Origin: JACKCR01 sp041390305
GTDB taxonomy: Bacteria > Eisenbacteria > RBG-16-71-46 > CAIMUX01
DNA: 64,000 nucleotides
Reading direction: 5' to 3'
NCBI GenBank assembly: GCA_041390305.1
Contig: JAWKQE010000029.1
Span: 17,117 to 81,116 of the forward strand
Positions 19,168-31,135 of this stretch are shown piece after piece. Both the position numbers and the translations under genes were made by a program. The notes under the pieces were generated by a model. The model did no database searches. It saw only the letters and a program-made list of their open reading frames with translations, and was not told the origin of the DNA. The stretch's first letter is position 1, and each line of letters starts with the position of its first letter.

Positions 19168-21127
19168 TCAGGCGATCTTGAAGCGCGCGACCAGGGCCTG
19201 GAGTCCTTCGCTCCGGGCCGAGAGCTGTGTCGCCGCGGTCGCCGCCTGGTTCGCTCCGGAAGTCGCCTGGCGCGTAACGGCGGAGATCGACTCGACCGAA
19301 CGCGAGATCTCCTCCGCCGCTGCCGACTGTTCCTCTGCCGCCGCTGCGATGTCCTGGATCATCCCTGTGACGGCGTCGGAACTGGAGACGATGGAGCTGA
19401 GTGCGGTGCCGGCCTGCTGTGCGTGACCGACGCCTTGGTCGACTGTCTCCGTGCCTCGAGTCATTCCCGCGACGGCGCGGGCCGTTCCGTCCTGGATGGC
19501 CTGGATCGACTCGGCGATCTCGTCGGTTGCCGTGGTGGTCCGGTCCGCCAACTTGCGGACCTCATCGGCCACGACGGCGAAGCCGCGCCCGTGCTCTCCG
19601 GCCCGGGCCGCCTCGATCGCGGCGTTGAGGGCGAGGAGGTTCGTCTGGTCGGCGATGTCGTTGATGACCTCGATGATCGCCCCGATCTGCTCGCCGCGGC
19701 GGCCAAGCTCCTCGATCGTGGCTGCGGATTCGCGCACCACCGCTGCGATCTCGTTCATGCCATCGACGGTTCCCTGGACGACGTTGCCGCCGAGCCGTGC
19801 CTGATCGGTCGCCTCTCCGGCCGTCGCGGCTGCCTCGGAACTCTTCGCGCTCACTTCGTGGACGGTTGCCGCCATCTCTTCGACGGCGGACGCGACCTGC
19901 GCGGTCTGTCCGCTCTGCTCTTCCATCCCCTTCGCCATCTGCTCGCTGGAGGCCGCGATCTCGGTTGCAGCTCCGGCGACTTCGTGCGCGGAATCGGAGA
20001 CTTCGGCGATCAGAGCGCGGATGGTCGCCACGAACTCGTTGAAGCCCCTGCCGAGCTCTCCGATCTCGTCCCTGCTGTCGATGTGAACCTCTTCGGTGAG
20101 GTTGCCGGTCGCGATGATCTTGAAGCTGGCGAGGAGTCGGCCCACGGGGCCGACGATGCCGCGGGTGATGACGATGGAGATGCCGACTCCGAGGACGATG
20201 GCGACCAGGGCACCGATCACGATCGTCATCGTCGCCTTCCGCCTGTCGCTCGTGCTCTCTTCCGCCAGCTGGTTCTGCCGGGTCACGATGTCGAGTTTGT
20301 AGTCCTCGGCGAGCTGCGTGATCTCAGTACCGAGTTCGGCCAAGGATTCGTCCCGAATCCTGTTTCGTTCCGTGATGGTGGAGACGAGCTTGTCGAAGCC
20401 TTCTTCGTACTTCCCGGACAGGTCGTGGGCAGTGGCGACGAGCGCGCGGCGCTCGGGATTCTCGACTTCTGCCTTGAGGGTTTCGAAGGACTTGTCCAGG
20501 TTGGCGAGCTCGGCATGCGCCCTTTCGGCCGCGGCGGGCTCATTCGTGGTCAGGTACTTCGCCATGTAGAGGCGCCCGAGAAGCAGGCTCCTCAGCGCTT
20601 CTCCGGTATAGAAGGAAGCACTGGCGTCACCATCGCGGAATGCCGACTCCATCACCTGGGACAGCGCGTGTTCCATTTCGGGACCGTCTTTGTCCAGGAT
20701 GTCGTCGACGATGCGATCCCGTTCGGCCTTCAGCTCGACGATTCGATCGAACTGTTCCCCGTAGGTCGCAAGGTCCTTCTCGATCTCGTGGAGCCGTTCC
20801 AACTGCTTCTCGCCCTTGGTCGCGGCGATTGCGTCCGCGAGGAAGCCCTCGGTGGCCCGGAACCGGTCGTGGAAGACCTTCTCCCGCTCCGGAGTTCCCC
20901 TGATAGATGTAGTAGACGGCGCAACCCATGCGGGCCATTGCCATGTTCGCCTGGAGGCGACCCGCGGTGACCTCGTTCGTGCTGATTCGGGAGAACTCGC
21001 CGAACTTGCTCCCAAGACTCCGAATCGCGTCGAACACTCCCCCTACGATCACCAGCAACATGAGTACGAGGCCGAACCCGGCTCCGATCTTCATCGCGGT
21101 GACTCGACGTGGCTTCATCGCGGACAT
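19168..21127 (-). CDS. Methyl-accepting chemotaxis protein, one frameshift
   Basis: ATG 21127 follows GGGGGG. An N-terminal membrane helix (I-G-A-G-F-G-L-V-L-M-L-L-V-I-V-G-G-V-F) is followed by a helical ligand domain of about 180 residues. A frame change near 20898, after C-A-V-Y-Y-I-Y-Q-G, interrupts it. A second membrane helix (M-T-I-V-I-G-A-L-V-A-I-V-L-G-V) and a HAMP domain follow. The signalling domain has the invariant hairpin tip with I-I-E-V-I-N-D-I-A-D-Q-T-N-L-L-A-L-N-A-A. Methylation-helix glutamates and Ala-rich coiled coils flank it. The C-terminus (R-F-K-I-A) lacks a CheR/CheB docking pentapeptide. Together with the downstream CheW gene it forms a two-gene receptor/adaptor unit. 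Confidence 0.85.
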
Positions 21128-21409
21128 CTGGACCCCCCAATATGCGGACTTGGTCTGAACTGCGGCCAAGGGTTGAGGCGGAGCAGGTATGAGCGTGGCT
21201 GCAATCCCGTGTTGAGTGACGGTTACCCGTCATCCCAGCTGCTTCGTCTAGTCGATCGGCACTGGGGGGAGCCCGATCTTGATGGTAGATTTACAATTAG
21301 ATCGCCTGATGCGTGGAAGAAGTGTGGATGGTGGGCAAGAGGAAGCCGACCGGGAGCCTCCCGGCCGGCTCCTGGGTAAGAAGGGTAGCGGGGGCGGCGG
21401 TGAACCGCT

Positions 21410-23345
<1,936 letters not shown>

Positions 23346-23414
23346 TTCATCGCTCCTACGAAGTGGGCCGTAGCTTGCGAAGAGGGGAGAGGCCGATGAG
23401 GGCGGGTCCTGTTC

Positions 23415-23521
23415 TTCGCTTCCCTACGCCGGTATGACCCGGATCAGGTTCTGGGGCTCCCGCGGTACATCCGAGAACGGAAACCGCGTCTCAGGGCGTC
23501 CTTTCGCCCACACCCAGCGAA
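23415..23521 (-). promoter_or_regulatory. TPP riboswitch (THI element) upstream of thiC
   Basis: Read on the minus strand, the closing helix P1 pairs TTCGCT (23521-23516) with AGCGAA (23420-23415). Inside are C-C-C-T-G-A-G-A (the J2/3 CUGAGA core that binds the pyrimidine ring), GAACCTGATC and GGTCATACCGGCGTAGGGAA (the pyrophosphate-binding 3' half). These match the thi-box consensus closely. The element ends about 70 nt before the thiC start, so control of translation initiation or of termination is possible. High TPP should turn thiC off. Confidence 0.95.
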
Positions 23522-23846
23522 CGGGTCAATATAGATGGAGGGAGCGGGGCGGAGCAAGGCCGACGACGGAGGGGGCGTGCCGGCTTCTGCTGCGGGAAGG
23601 TCACCAGGCGTCCCGGCAGCAGAAGGGTTTCCGGTGCGGGTCTCGCCCTCCTGGTCCACCGACGGGCGTCCCCGCCACCTCGTAGGGCACCTCGAAACCA
23701 GGGCCGGCCCGTGGGCCCAGTCGGCGATGAGTCCAGGTGTTGACCGGGAGGTGCCGCCGGCGGGACACTTGCCCAAGTCGTAGTCTCCCCCCTGGCACGA
23801 CGTCACCGCCTTCGATCGATCGATCCATCATCGGGAGGACCGCGCC
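23522..23846. other. Intergenic region between divergent thiC leader and secreted protein gene
   Basis: About 325 bp must hold the thiC promoter on the minus strand and the promoter of the gene at 23847. I see no gene. A CGATCGATCGATC run near 23813-23825 is a short self-complementary tract with no assigned role. Confidence 0.4.
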
Positions 23847-24541
23847 ATGACTCGCCGCCTTTTGTTCACCGCACTCGCACTCGCCGTGCTCGTCCCGGCG
23901 TTCGCAGTCGCCGCCGAGGTCACGAACGAGACCGGGGTCGGCACCGGTACGCTGATCGGCTCGTCGGAAGGAGGCTGCGGAACGCTTCTCTTCAACTCGG
24001 ACGAGACCTACGAGAACGGATACACCTGGTCATACGGTGGAATCGTCGCGCCTTGCTACGGAGCCTTTGTCGAGTGTTACCGGGGCCGGCGGAAGTCTGC
24101 GGCGTGGTTGCGGACCTGACTCCCGCTTCCCCAGGGTTCTGGTATCCCGTCGACGTCTACGTCTTCGGCGACAGCAGCGACGAGCCCGGTGCCGTCATTG
24201 CAGGCGGTCTGGGCAACGATACCGGTGGTATCGCGCTCTGGCCGGAGATCAGCCGTCACGCCTTCCCGATCCCGACGGACTGTATCGACGGCACCTTCTA
24301 CGTCGGTGTCTGGTGGGACGGTTCCTCGGGAATCGATCCGAACCATCGCGGCGGATCTCGATGGCTTTGGTGGCGGTTGCCCACTCACATACATCGCGCC
24401 GGGGATCGGTTACCCGACCGGGTGGCAGAACGTCTCGGTCGTGTGGGGGCCGACGCAGGCCCTTGGGCTCGGCGTGGAGCTGAATCCTTGTGAGCCGACT
24501 CCCACGGAGGCGTCTGGGGACGGATCAAGAGCCTCTTCTAG
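23847..24541 (+). CDS. Small secreted relative of the 1408-aa cysteine-repeat protein, frameshifted
   Basis: ATG 23847 follows GGGAGGA. A signal peptide (A-F-A-V-A-A) is followed by a domain of about 190 residues nearly identical in layout to residues 65-250 of the giant protein at 46290-50516. Shared segments include E-G-G-C-G-x-L-L, T-Y-E-N-G-Y-x-W-x-Y-G-G, Y-x-G-A-F-x-E-C-Y, W-P-x-x-S-R-H, I-A-P-G-I-G-Y-P-T-G-W and V-W-G-P-T-Q-A. Frame changes lie near 24080, 24350 and 24515. After the last, the protein ends W-G-R-I-K-S-L-F, matching the tail W-G-R-L-K-E-I-F of the giant protein. The cysteine repeats are absent: the N-domain joins the tail directly. Function unknown; secreted or surface attached. 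Confidence 0.75.
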
Positions 24542-24620
24542 GTAAAGCCGCGTTTCCTCACGCAGGGGTGGCGGGATGGGCCCAGCGCCCGTCTTCCTGG
24601 CGGAGGTTCGCTCATTTGAC

Positions 24621-24656
24621 GAAACGGCGCGCTCCCAAGGAGGTGCGCGCCGTTTC
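24621..24656 (+). terminator. Intrinsic terminator
   Basis: A perfect 12-bp stem (24621-24632 GAAACGGCGCGC with 24645-24656) has a 12-nt loop and a TCTTTC tail. It lies 80 bp after the stop of the small secreted protein and could also work for the convergent minus-strand gene ending at 24775. Confidence 0.8.
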
Positions 24657-24774
24657 TCTTTCGCCGCCAATGCAGATACTGCTGTGGCAAGTCAAGGATT
24701 CGCGTGCAGGAGTCCACATCACCTCGTGCCCAGACTATGGACGGATGGCCCGCGCGCCACGCGTTCTCACGTCG

Positions 24775-25600
24775 TCATTGCCCGCAGAGGTCGATCGTAC
24801 CGTCGCGATCACTCGTGGTCGCGTCGGCCGTGCAGCAGTCTCCCGTTCCATAGTCCAGCTCGGTCACCTGGGTGCTGCCGTCTCCGGTCGCCATCGTGTA
24901 GACGAGTACTCCGTCGACCGGGTGTGGGCAGGACGGTGCGAAGACCATCGGTTCATCGATGTCGAGCGCGACGAACAATGGGCCGAGACTGACCGAGCCC
25001 GCCGCCGCCCGGTGTCGCGGTGTCATCGCTCAGGTCAGTCGGCGTGCCGTTTCCGTCGAACGAGACTCCGTACTCCATGTCGAGTGAGTAGAGGCCGCCT
25101 ACGATCCACTGAAACTGTAGATCCACTCCGTGCCCTTGCCAGCCACGCCGAGATTCCCGTCCATGGAGTAGCCTTCGACCTGGAAGTCGTCGAACTGGAC
25201 GGCGAGGGAATCCTTCACCGATGAGACGTAGAGGGCGATCTCGAGCTTTCCGGTGGCGCTGTACCCGTACTCGGACGTGCAGCCTTCGCCGTAGTCCAGA
25301 GCCATCTCGAGTTCACTCACACTGACAGAGTTCACCTGGGCGGTCGGGCATTCGGTCGTGAAGCCGTCGCGGCCCCCGTTCGCGGACACCATCGCCTCTT
25401 GTCGGCCGTGTTGAGACCGTCCCGATCGGCAGAGGAGCGCGGTCTGTCCTTGTGGTCATCTGCCGCGACCTCGGCCTCGCCCTCGGTGATCCCGCCCGGG
25501 TCCTCGACCACCGGGGTCCGTCGTGCCGTCGTCTCCTGCATCCATACCACGCTGCGGCGGGAGGCGACGAGCCAGGATTCCCGCCATTCGCAGGTTCAGT
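24775..25600 (-). pseudogene. Putative exported protein, frameshifted, family unknown
   Basis: Consecutive segments can be chained in different frames. They are an acidic N-terminal stretch (G-I-T-E-G-E-A-E-V-A-A-D-D-H-K-D), then V-S-V-S-E-L-E-M-A-L-D-Y with L-E-I-A-L-Y-V and W-I-Y-S-F-S-G, then L-Y-S-L-D-M-E-Y-G-V-S-F-D-G-N-G-T-P with T-P-G-G-G-G, and finally V-Y-T-M-A-T-G-D-G-S-T and C-C-T-A-D-A-T to L-C-G-Q. The style resembles the lipoprotein at 4384-5211: acidic repeats, a beta-rich body and a Cys-Cys pair near the end. The N-terminus and start are not resolved; codons near ATGAAGTAC at 25600 are only a guess. I cannot name a family. Confidence 0.45.
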
Positions 25601-25672
25601 ACTTCATCACAACCCTCCATGCACGGCTCATTCAAGCCAGAGCACCAGTGCCTCTTCCCGAGAGATCCAACA

Positions 25673-28600
25673 TCAGGTCTCGCCTTCTCGCCGTCCTACG
25701 CGGCCAGCCCCAAGCTCGACGATCCGTTTCACCTCGTGCACGTCTCTCGATCGCATCCTCGCCGTCCAGCTCCGCGCCATCGCGGGCGCGGCCTCGAGTT
25801 CTGCGGCGAGGTCCCGGAGGGGATTCGCGGATAGGCTCGCCGCGGATCCCTTGAGACGATGCGCGGAGGCCTCGATGGGTATGCGGTCGCGGGCCGGAGC
25901 GCTGGCCTCGACCTCCTCCTGCATGGAGTCCGGGAGGAGGGAGGAACCTGTTCAGGAGACGTTCACCCGGCCTCCATGCCTGACCCATGTAGCGGCCCAC
26001 GAGTTCCTCGAAGTCGACAGGCGCGCTCGGATCGGGAGACAGGTCGCGTCGATGACCGAGTCGCGGTCGGACCAGGTGACGGAGGTGCGTCTGACGGCAG
26101 CGGTCCCGCGGAGCTTCCGTCCCGGTCTCCTTGTTCCTTCCACGCCTTCGTTCGCTCCCCTGGGGCCCTTCTTCCCTTCCGGCACTCGCCGACTCCCGCC
26201 GCTCCCCGTCGTGACCGTTCGCCCACCGGTCAGTGCGCCCGAACCAGTTCTTCCAGGGTCGAGCGGCTTGGTGAGGAAGTCGTCATCCGACCTTGAGGCA
26301 GATCTCTCCTGTCGCTGTTCGCATGCGCGGTGAGGGCCAGAATCGGGATGCGCCTTCCCGACGAAGCCTCCACTCCCGGATAAGGATGAGTCACTTCGTA
26401 CCCGTCCATGATCCCGGCATCTGGCAGTCCATGAGGACCACGTCGAGTCGCGTGACTTGACTGCGTCGACGGCTTCCACCCGTTGGAAGCGGTCGCGCAG
26501 CAAACCGAAACGATTCGATGATCTCGCTGGCGGCCTGCAGGTGATCTCGTTGTCCTCGACGAGGAGGATCTCGTGGGCTGTCCGCGACTGTTGGTGCTCC
26601 TTGGCCGCGGAGTTCCACGAACCATCGACCGCGGCTTGGCCCGTCGATCCCGGTTGAGCTGATCGAGATCGCGTCGTAGAGGTCGAGGCACGGACCGGCA
26701 CGGCAGCAGCATCGAACACGCCCGGGGCGAGGAGGCCTCCAGCCAGGTGGCTGAAGCTACTGAGTAGGACGAGACGCATGTGACGCAGTTCGTCGTCCTC
26801 CCGGATCGCTCGGGCCAACGTGGCGCCGTCGATGCCGGGCATCTTCCAGTCGAGAATGGCGAGGGCGAACGGCCTGCCGCTCGTGCGGGCAAGTCGAAGC
26901 GCGTCGAGCGCGCGGGCGCCGTCCGCGGCGACCTCGACGTCCGCCTTCCAGGCCTGAACCTGCTCGGCGACGATTTCGCGCGAGATCTCGGAGTCGTCGA
27001 CGACGAGCACCCGCATTCCCCGCAGCTGTCGCACCACCGAGACCGAGCTGTCGTCGAGAGACGCCGCCACTCGGCACACGACTCGGAACGTGAACGTGCT
27101 CCCGACGTCGGGGGTGCTCTCGAGTTCGATTCCACCGCCCATCAGTTCGCAGAGCTGGCGGCAGATGGCGAGTCCCAGTCCGGTGCCCCCGTGCTTGCGG
27201 GACATGGAACCGTCGGCCTGGGAGAACGCCTCGAAAACCTGGGCTTGTTGCGCGGGCTCGATTCCGCACCCACTGTCCCGGACGACGACTTCGAGCACGA
27301 CTTCATCGGCCCTGCCGGGAGTCGCGAGCGCCTCCACGAAGATCCCACCACGGTCGGTGAACTTGATCGCGTTGCCGAGCAGGTTCACCAACACCTGGCG
27401 GATCCGATCCGGGTCGCCATGGAGACGATCCGGGACGGTCGTGTCGACTCGGTACGCGAGTTCCAGCCCCTTGACTTCCGTCCGTTCCGCGAAGACACGC
27501 ACGGACTCGTCGAGGAGATCCCGAACCATGAAGTCGGTCAGGCTGAGCTCGAGGCGACCGGCCTCGATCTTCGAGAAGTCGAGGATGTCTCCCACCACGG
27601 AGAGGAGCGAGTTCGCGGCGTTGGCCGCGTTCGTGACATATCTCTCCTGCTTCTGGTCGAGGTCGGTTCGGTTCAGGAGGTGGAGCATGCCCATCACGCC
27701 GTTGATCGGAGTGCGGATCTCGTGGCTCATGTTGGCGAGGAACTGTGACTTCGCGTCGCTCGCGGCTTCGGCCGCTTCCTTGGCCACGAGGAGCTCCTGA
27801 CGACCCTCGAAGAGCTCGATTGCCGCGCCCAACGTATCGGCGGCGGCGCGAAGGCTCGTGATCTCCGCATCGGACCACTCGCGGACGGAGTGGCAGTCCT
27901 CGAGTCCGATCACGCCCCACCACGCACCCGCGACGCGGACGGGTGCGATGGCGAACGAGCTGACGCCGAGGTGATCGATCGTTTCGATGGGAGCCTCGGT
28001 CGTCGGATCGTAGGAACCGATGACAGGAGAGCCCGACGCCAGAGTCTCCGCGATTTCACGGAGACGTGGACCGCCACTTCCCCGCGGGACCGGGAGCAAG
28101 TCCTTCGCGGGCGAGACACCGGGTGCCGTCCACTCGTAGAGCCGCCGACCGATCGGAGTGCCGGACTCGTCGACCTGATTCTGGGTGACGTGCGCCCGGC
28201 TCGCGTTCGATGCCTGTCCGACCCGCGTCAGGATCTCCTCGATCGAGACCCTCCAGTCTGTGCTCGACAGGAACTCCTGCGCCGCGTAGCGGACACTGTG
28301 GAGGATGTTGTCGCGCTGGAGGAGATTCTCGGTCATCTGGTTGAATGCGCCGGCGAGTTCGCCCACCTCGTCTCCCGACCGGACCTCGGCCCGAGCGGAG
28401 AGATCTCCCGAAGCCAGGCGCTGCACTGCGTGACGTAGCCTCACGATCGGCCGGGTCAGCTGGCGCGCGTAGAGGATCGAGACGAGAAGACCGAGGACGA
28501 GGCTGAGAATCGTCGCAACAGCGGTTCGGCGATAGAGTGCGTTGACGTTCGTCTGGTAGGTCTCGAGGGAGATGCCGACGTGGATCCAGCCCCACTCGAT

Positions 28601-29074
28601 GCCCGAGTAGTCGAACGGCCTCGAGTAGGTGAACACCTCTTTCTCGTACTCGCTCTGAAGCGATATGCCGGAGAACTCTTCCCGCTTCGCCGGGTGCCAG
28701 GGCTCGAGGAGTTCCTCGATCCTCCAGCCCGTGCGGTCGTGGACGAGCGAGAACCCGTCGTTCCGCGTCAGGGTGAGGTACACGAGCGATTCGTCCTCGG
28801 CGACGATCCTCGTGCAGTGGTCGACGACCGTGCTGTAGTCCTCCGAGATCGCGGCGCTGGCCGCGATGTCCTGGAGCGACGCGCTCACGCTCACCGCCTT
28901 CGAGCGCAGGTTCTCCTGGAAAGCCGCTTTCTGCCCCGGCACGACCACCGCGATGAAGATGCCGAGGGAGAAGATGGCGACGAGCCAGGAGAGGAGGGCG
29001 GTCCGGAAGAGGATCCCCATCGGGTGCTGGGGTGACTCCGCCGCGGGGTCGGTGTGCCGGGCCTGGCCGCTCAT
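25673..29074 (-). CDS. Hybrid histidine kinase (HAMP-GAF-HisKA-HATPase-REC-REC-HPT), frameshifted at the 3' end
   Basis: ATG 29074 overlaps the upstream stop (ATGA). Order: TM1 (about 22-45), extracytoplasmic sensor, TM2 (about 183-205), HAMP, GAF-like (275-430), and HisKA with phospho-His in S-H-E-I-R-T-P-I-N-G. HATPase follows with D-S-G-C-G-I and H-G-G-T-G-L-G-L-A-I. Receiver 1 has V-L-V-V-D-D-S-E-I-S and I-L-D-W-K-M-P-G-I-D-G. From about 26690 to 25673 the frame changes several times. Even so, a second receiver (I-L-L-V-E-D-N-E-I, V-L-M-D-C-Q-M-P, P-I-L-A-L-T-A-H, T-K-P-L) and an HPT domain (A-H-R-L-K-G-S-A-A-S-L) can be read. This is a full phosphorelay in one chain. The two PhnD-like binding proteins directly upstream are plausible periplasmic inputs. 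Confidence 0.85.
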
Positions 29075-30089
29075 TGTTCGTCTCCGACGAGAGCTTTGTG
29101 CGGACCGGCATCCAATCCGTGATAGATCCGGGACCGACCGAGGATGGCGCGCGCGCTGTCGAGATAGGAGGAGTCGATGTCCCCGAATGCCTCGACCTGG
29201 AAGAGACGCAGGATCTGTCGACCGGCTTCCGTGTCGGGCACCGAGAGGATCGCCGAGAGCGCGTCGTTCCGGCGTTCCCCGTCGAAGTCCGGGTGGAAGA
29301 AGCCCAGACCTGGGACCAAAGGCTCGGAGCGCGCGACGACCTGGAGCTGCTGGCCGATCTGCGGGTTCAGTTCGATCAGGGTCTCGTATCCCGTTTCGGT
29401 GACGAGACACGCATCGGCCTGGCGGAAGAACACGGGGAGCGCCGTTCCCGACAGCTTCTTGGTGGGCACGACTCGTCCGAAGTAGTCGGACGCCAGGGGA
29501 AGCGACTCATCGAGGAGGAGAACGTCCAGCCAGTCGTTGGCGAGTGATGCGCGGGGGTTGTCGAACACCTGGATCGTGGCGCCGCGCAGGGAAGCGAGGT
29601 CATTACGTCCGGAGTCTGCTCGCGTGAGGAGCAGGCACCGGTCGGTTGGATTCCCATCGAAGATCGACCCGAAGAGGGTGACCGATGCCGGGTCGATTCC
29701 GAGGGCGAAGAACTCCGGAACCGTGGCTATGGCGACGTCGATGGCGCCAGACTGGAACAGCTCCCCCAGCTCCGCGACGCCCGACACGAGGAACGGCTCG
29801 GGCTCGAGCTGCGTTTCGCAGCCCGCGGTGCTGACTCTGCCCAGGCGTTGCCCACCGCGGTCGCGTCGCCTGGTGGGACGTCCCCGAAGGTCGCCTGCGT
29901 GAAAGCAATTGGTAGCTCTCTGACCCGGGCTCCGATGGGGGTCGTCGCCGCATGCGGCTGCGCGAACGTGACAGAAGCGAGGAGTGGGGCCGCGAGCACC
30001 ACGAGCCGGACCAGGAAGAGGCCTGCCCTTGCCACCCTTCGCGACTTCATCCGGCGTGCGGGAATGCAGAGGTAGGGAAGGGGACTCAT
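29071..30089 (-). CDS. PhnD-like periplasmic binding protein (copy 1), one frameshift
   Basis: ATG 30089 follows GGGAGG and overlaps the stop of the upstream copy (ATGA at 30086-30089). A signal peptide (L-V-V-L-A-A-P-L-L-A-S-V-T-F-A-Q) is followed, across a frame change near 29820, by a type 2 periplasmic-binding fold. Diagnostic parts are D-V-A-I-A-T-V-P-E-F-F-A-L, D-L-A-S-L-R-G-A-T-I-Q, L-P-V-F-F-R-Q-A-D-A-C-L-V-T and F-F-H-P-D-F. These belong to the phosphate/phosphonate-binding PhnD superfamily. Its own stop overlaps the start of the hybrid kinase. No permease or ATPase is nearby, so sensing rather than transport is the likelier job. Confidence 0.8.
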
Positions 30090-31044
30090 TGGTCGCCTCC
30101 CGCGCCTGCGAGCACCTTCGTGCCGATGAGGTCCGGACGCGAGCCCGGTGCCCGGCCCGAGAGCTCCGTCCAGGCGTTGACGATGTCCCGCGCGCTGTCG
30201 AGTAGTGACGGATCGATCCGTATGAGTCTGTCCGATTGGAAAACGGTCAGGAACCGCTTCCTCGCAGGTTCTCGTGGACGGTCTGGAGCGCGTCGATGAT
30301 CTGCTGCACGCTGTCCGAGTGCCGAAAGCGCGACGGCCGCACGCAGAACACTGCCGGAACGACCGGAGGAGACTCGGCGATGACGACGAGCTGTCGTCCG
30401 AGCCGCGTTTGAGCTCGGTCATCGTCTCGAACCCGTCAGTGACGAGACACGTCCACCTGTCCGAAGAACACGGGAAGGACGGTCTGGGAGAGCCGAGCGG
30501 CCTCGTATCTCGGAGAGACAGGACGGCGCCAGGCCGAGCCCACGGTCCGCGAGCCGCGGTCGAGCCAGATGCCCGCCAGGGCACATCTTCTCGCCTCTCT
30601 GTAGCGGCGAGCATGGACTTCACTCCTTCGCCTGAGAGACCCTTCGGCTCCATCGGATCGCGCGACGACGAGATGGGCCACGTCTCGGTCGGCTCTGGTG
30701 CCGGTCTGGGCGGCGAGAAGCGCGTCCCACACGAGATCGGCCCGGTCTAGACGAAGTCGACTGCGTCGACCGCGACCGCGTCCACTTCCTGGTCCGCCAG
30801 CGCCACCGCGATCTCGGAGAGCGACCAGATCTTAGGTCTGGATGATCGGGACGTTTCGCTCTTTCGCGATACTGGCGGCGAGAACGCGGACGGAGGCCTT
30901 GGCGTCACCTGGGGACGGGGAGGAAGATCCGGAACTTCAGAACGCCATGTAGAACGGATGGATCTCCTCGTCCGGAGAGTTCCGCACGCGCGGACGACGA
31001 ATCGAGTACCCGATGAGGAGCTGCCAAAGCTGAGGGCGAGCCAT
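30086..31044 (-). pseudogene. PhnD-like periplasmic binding protein (copy 2), multiply frameshifted
   Basis: Segments in order are L-L-I-G-Y-S; N-S-P-D-E-E-I-H-P-F-Y-M-A-F; A-S-V-R-V-L-A-A-S-I-A-K-E-R-N-V-P-I-I; E-I-A-V-A-L-A-D-Q-E-V-D-A-V-A-V-D-A-V; D-V-A-H-L-V-V-A-R-S-D; T-V-L-P-V-F-F-G-Q-V-D-V; C-L-V-T-D-G-F-E-T-M-T-E-L; I-I-D-A-L-Q-T-V-H-E-N-L; and the end L-A-G-A-G-G-D-Q. They parallel copy 1 (T-A-L-P-V-F-F-R-Q-A-D-A-C-L-V-T and a G-D-E-Q end), so the two arose by tandem duplication. At least five frame changes are needed; the exact start is uncertain. It lies between the TolC-like gene and copy 1 in one transcription unit. Confidence 0.7.
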
Positions 31045-31135
31045 GTGCACCGAACGGCGACACCGCCCCAGGAAGCCGGGACGGAGGTGAAGTACGAGGC
31101 CGGGCCTCGTGCTGCTGGCCGCTGGCGACTCCCAT

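Noticed and set aside
18949..20970. Open reading frame of 673 codons opposite the chemoreceptor gene
   Set aside because: It is the antisense shadow of the MCP signalling domain in GC-rich DNA; no ribosome site, and its translation is Arg/Gly/Asp-rich without motifs.
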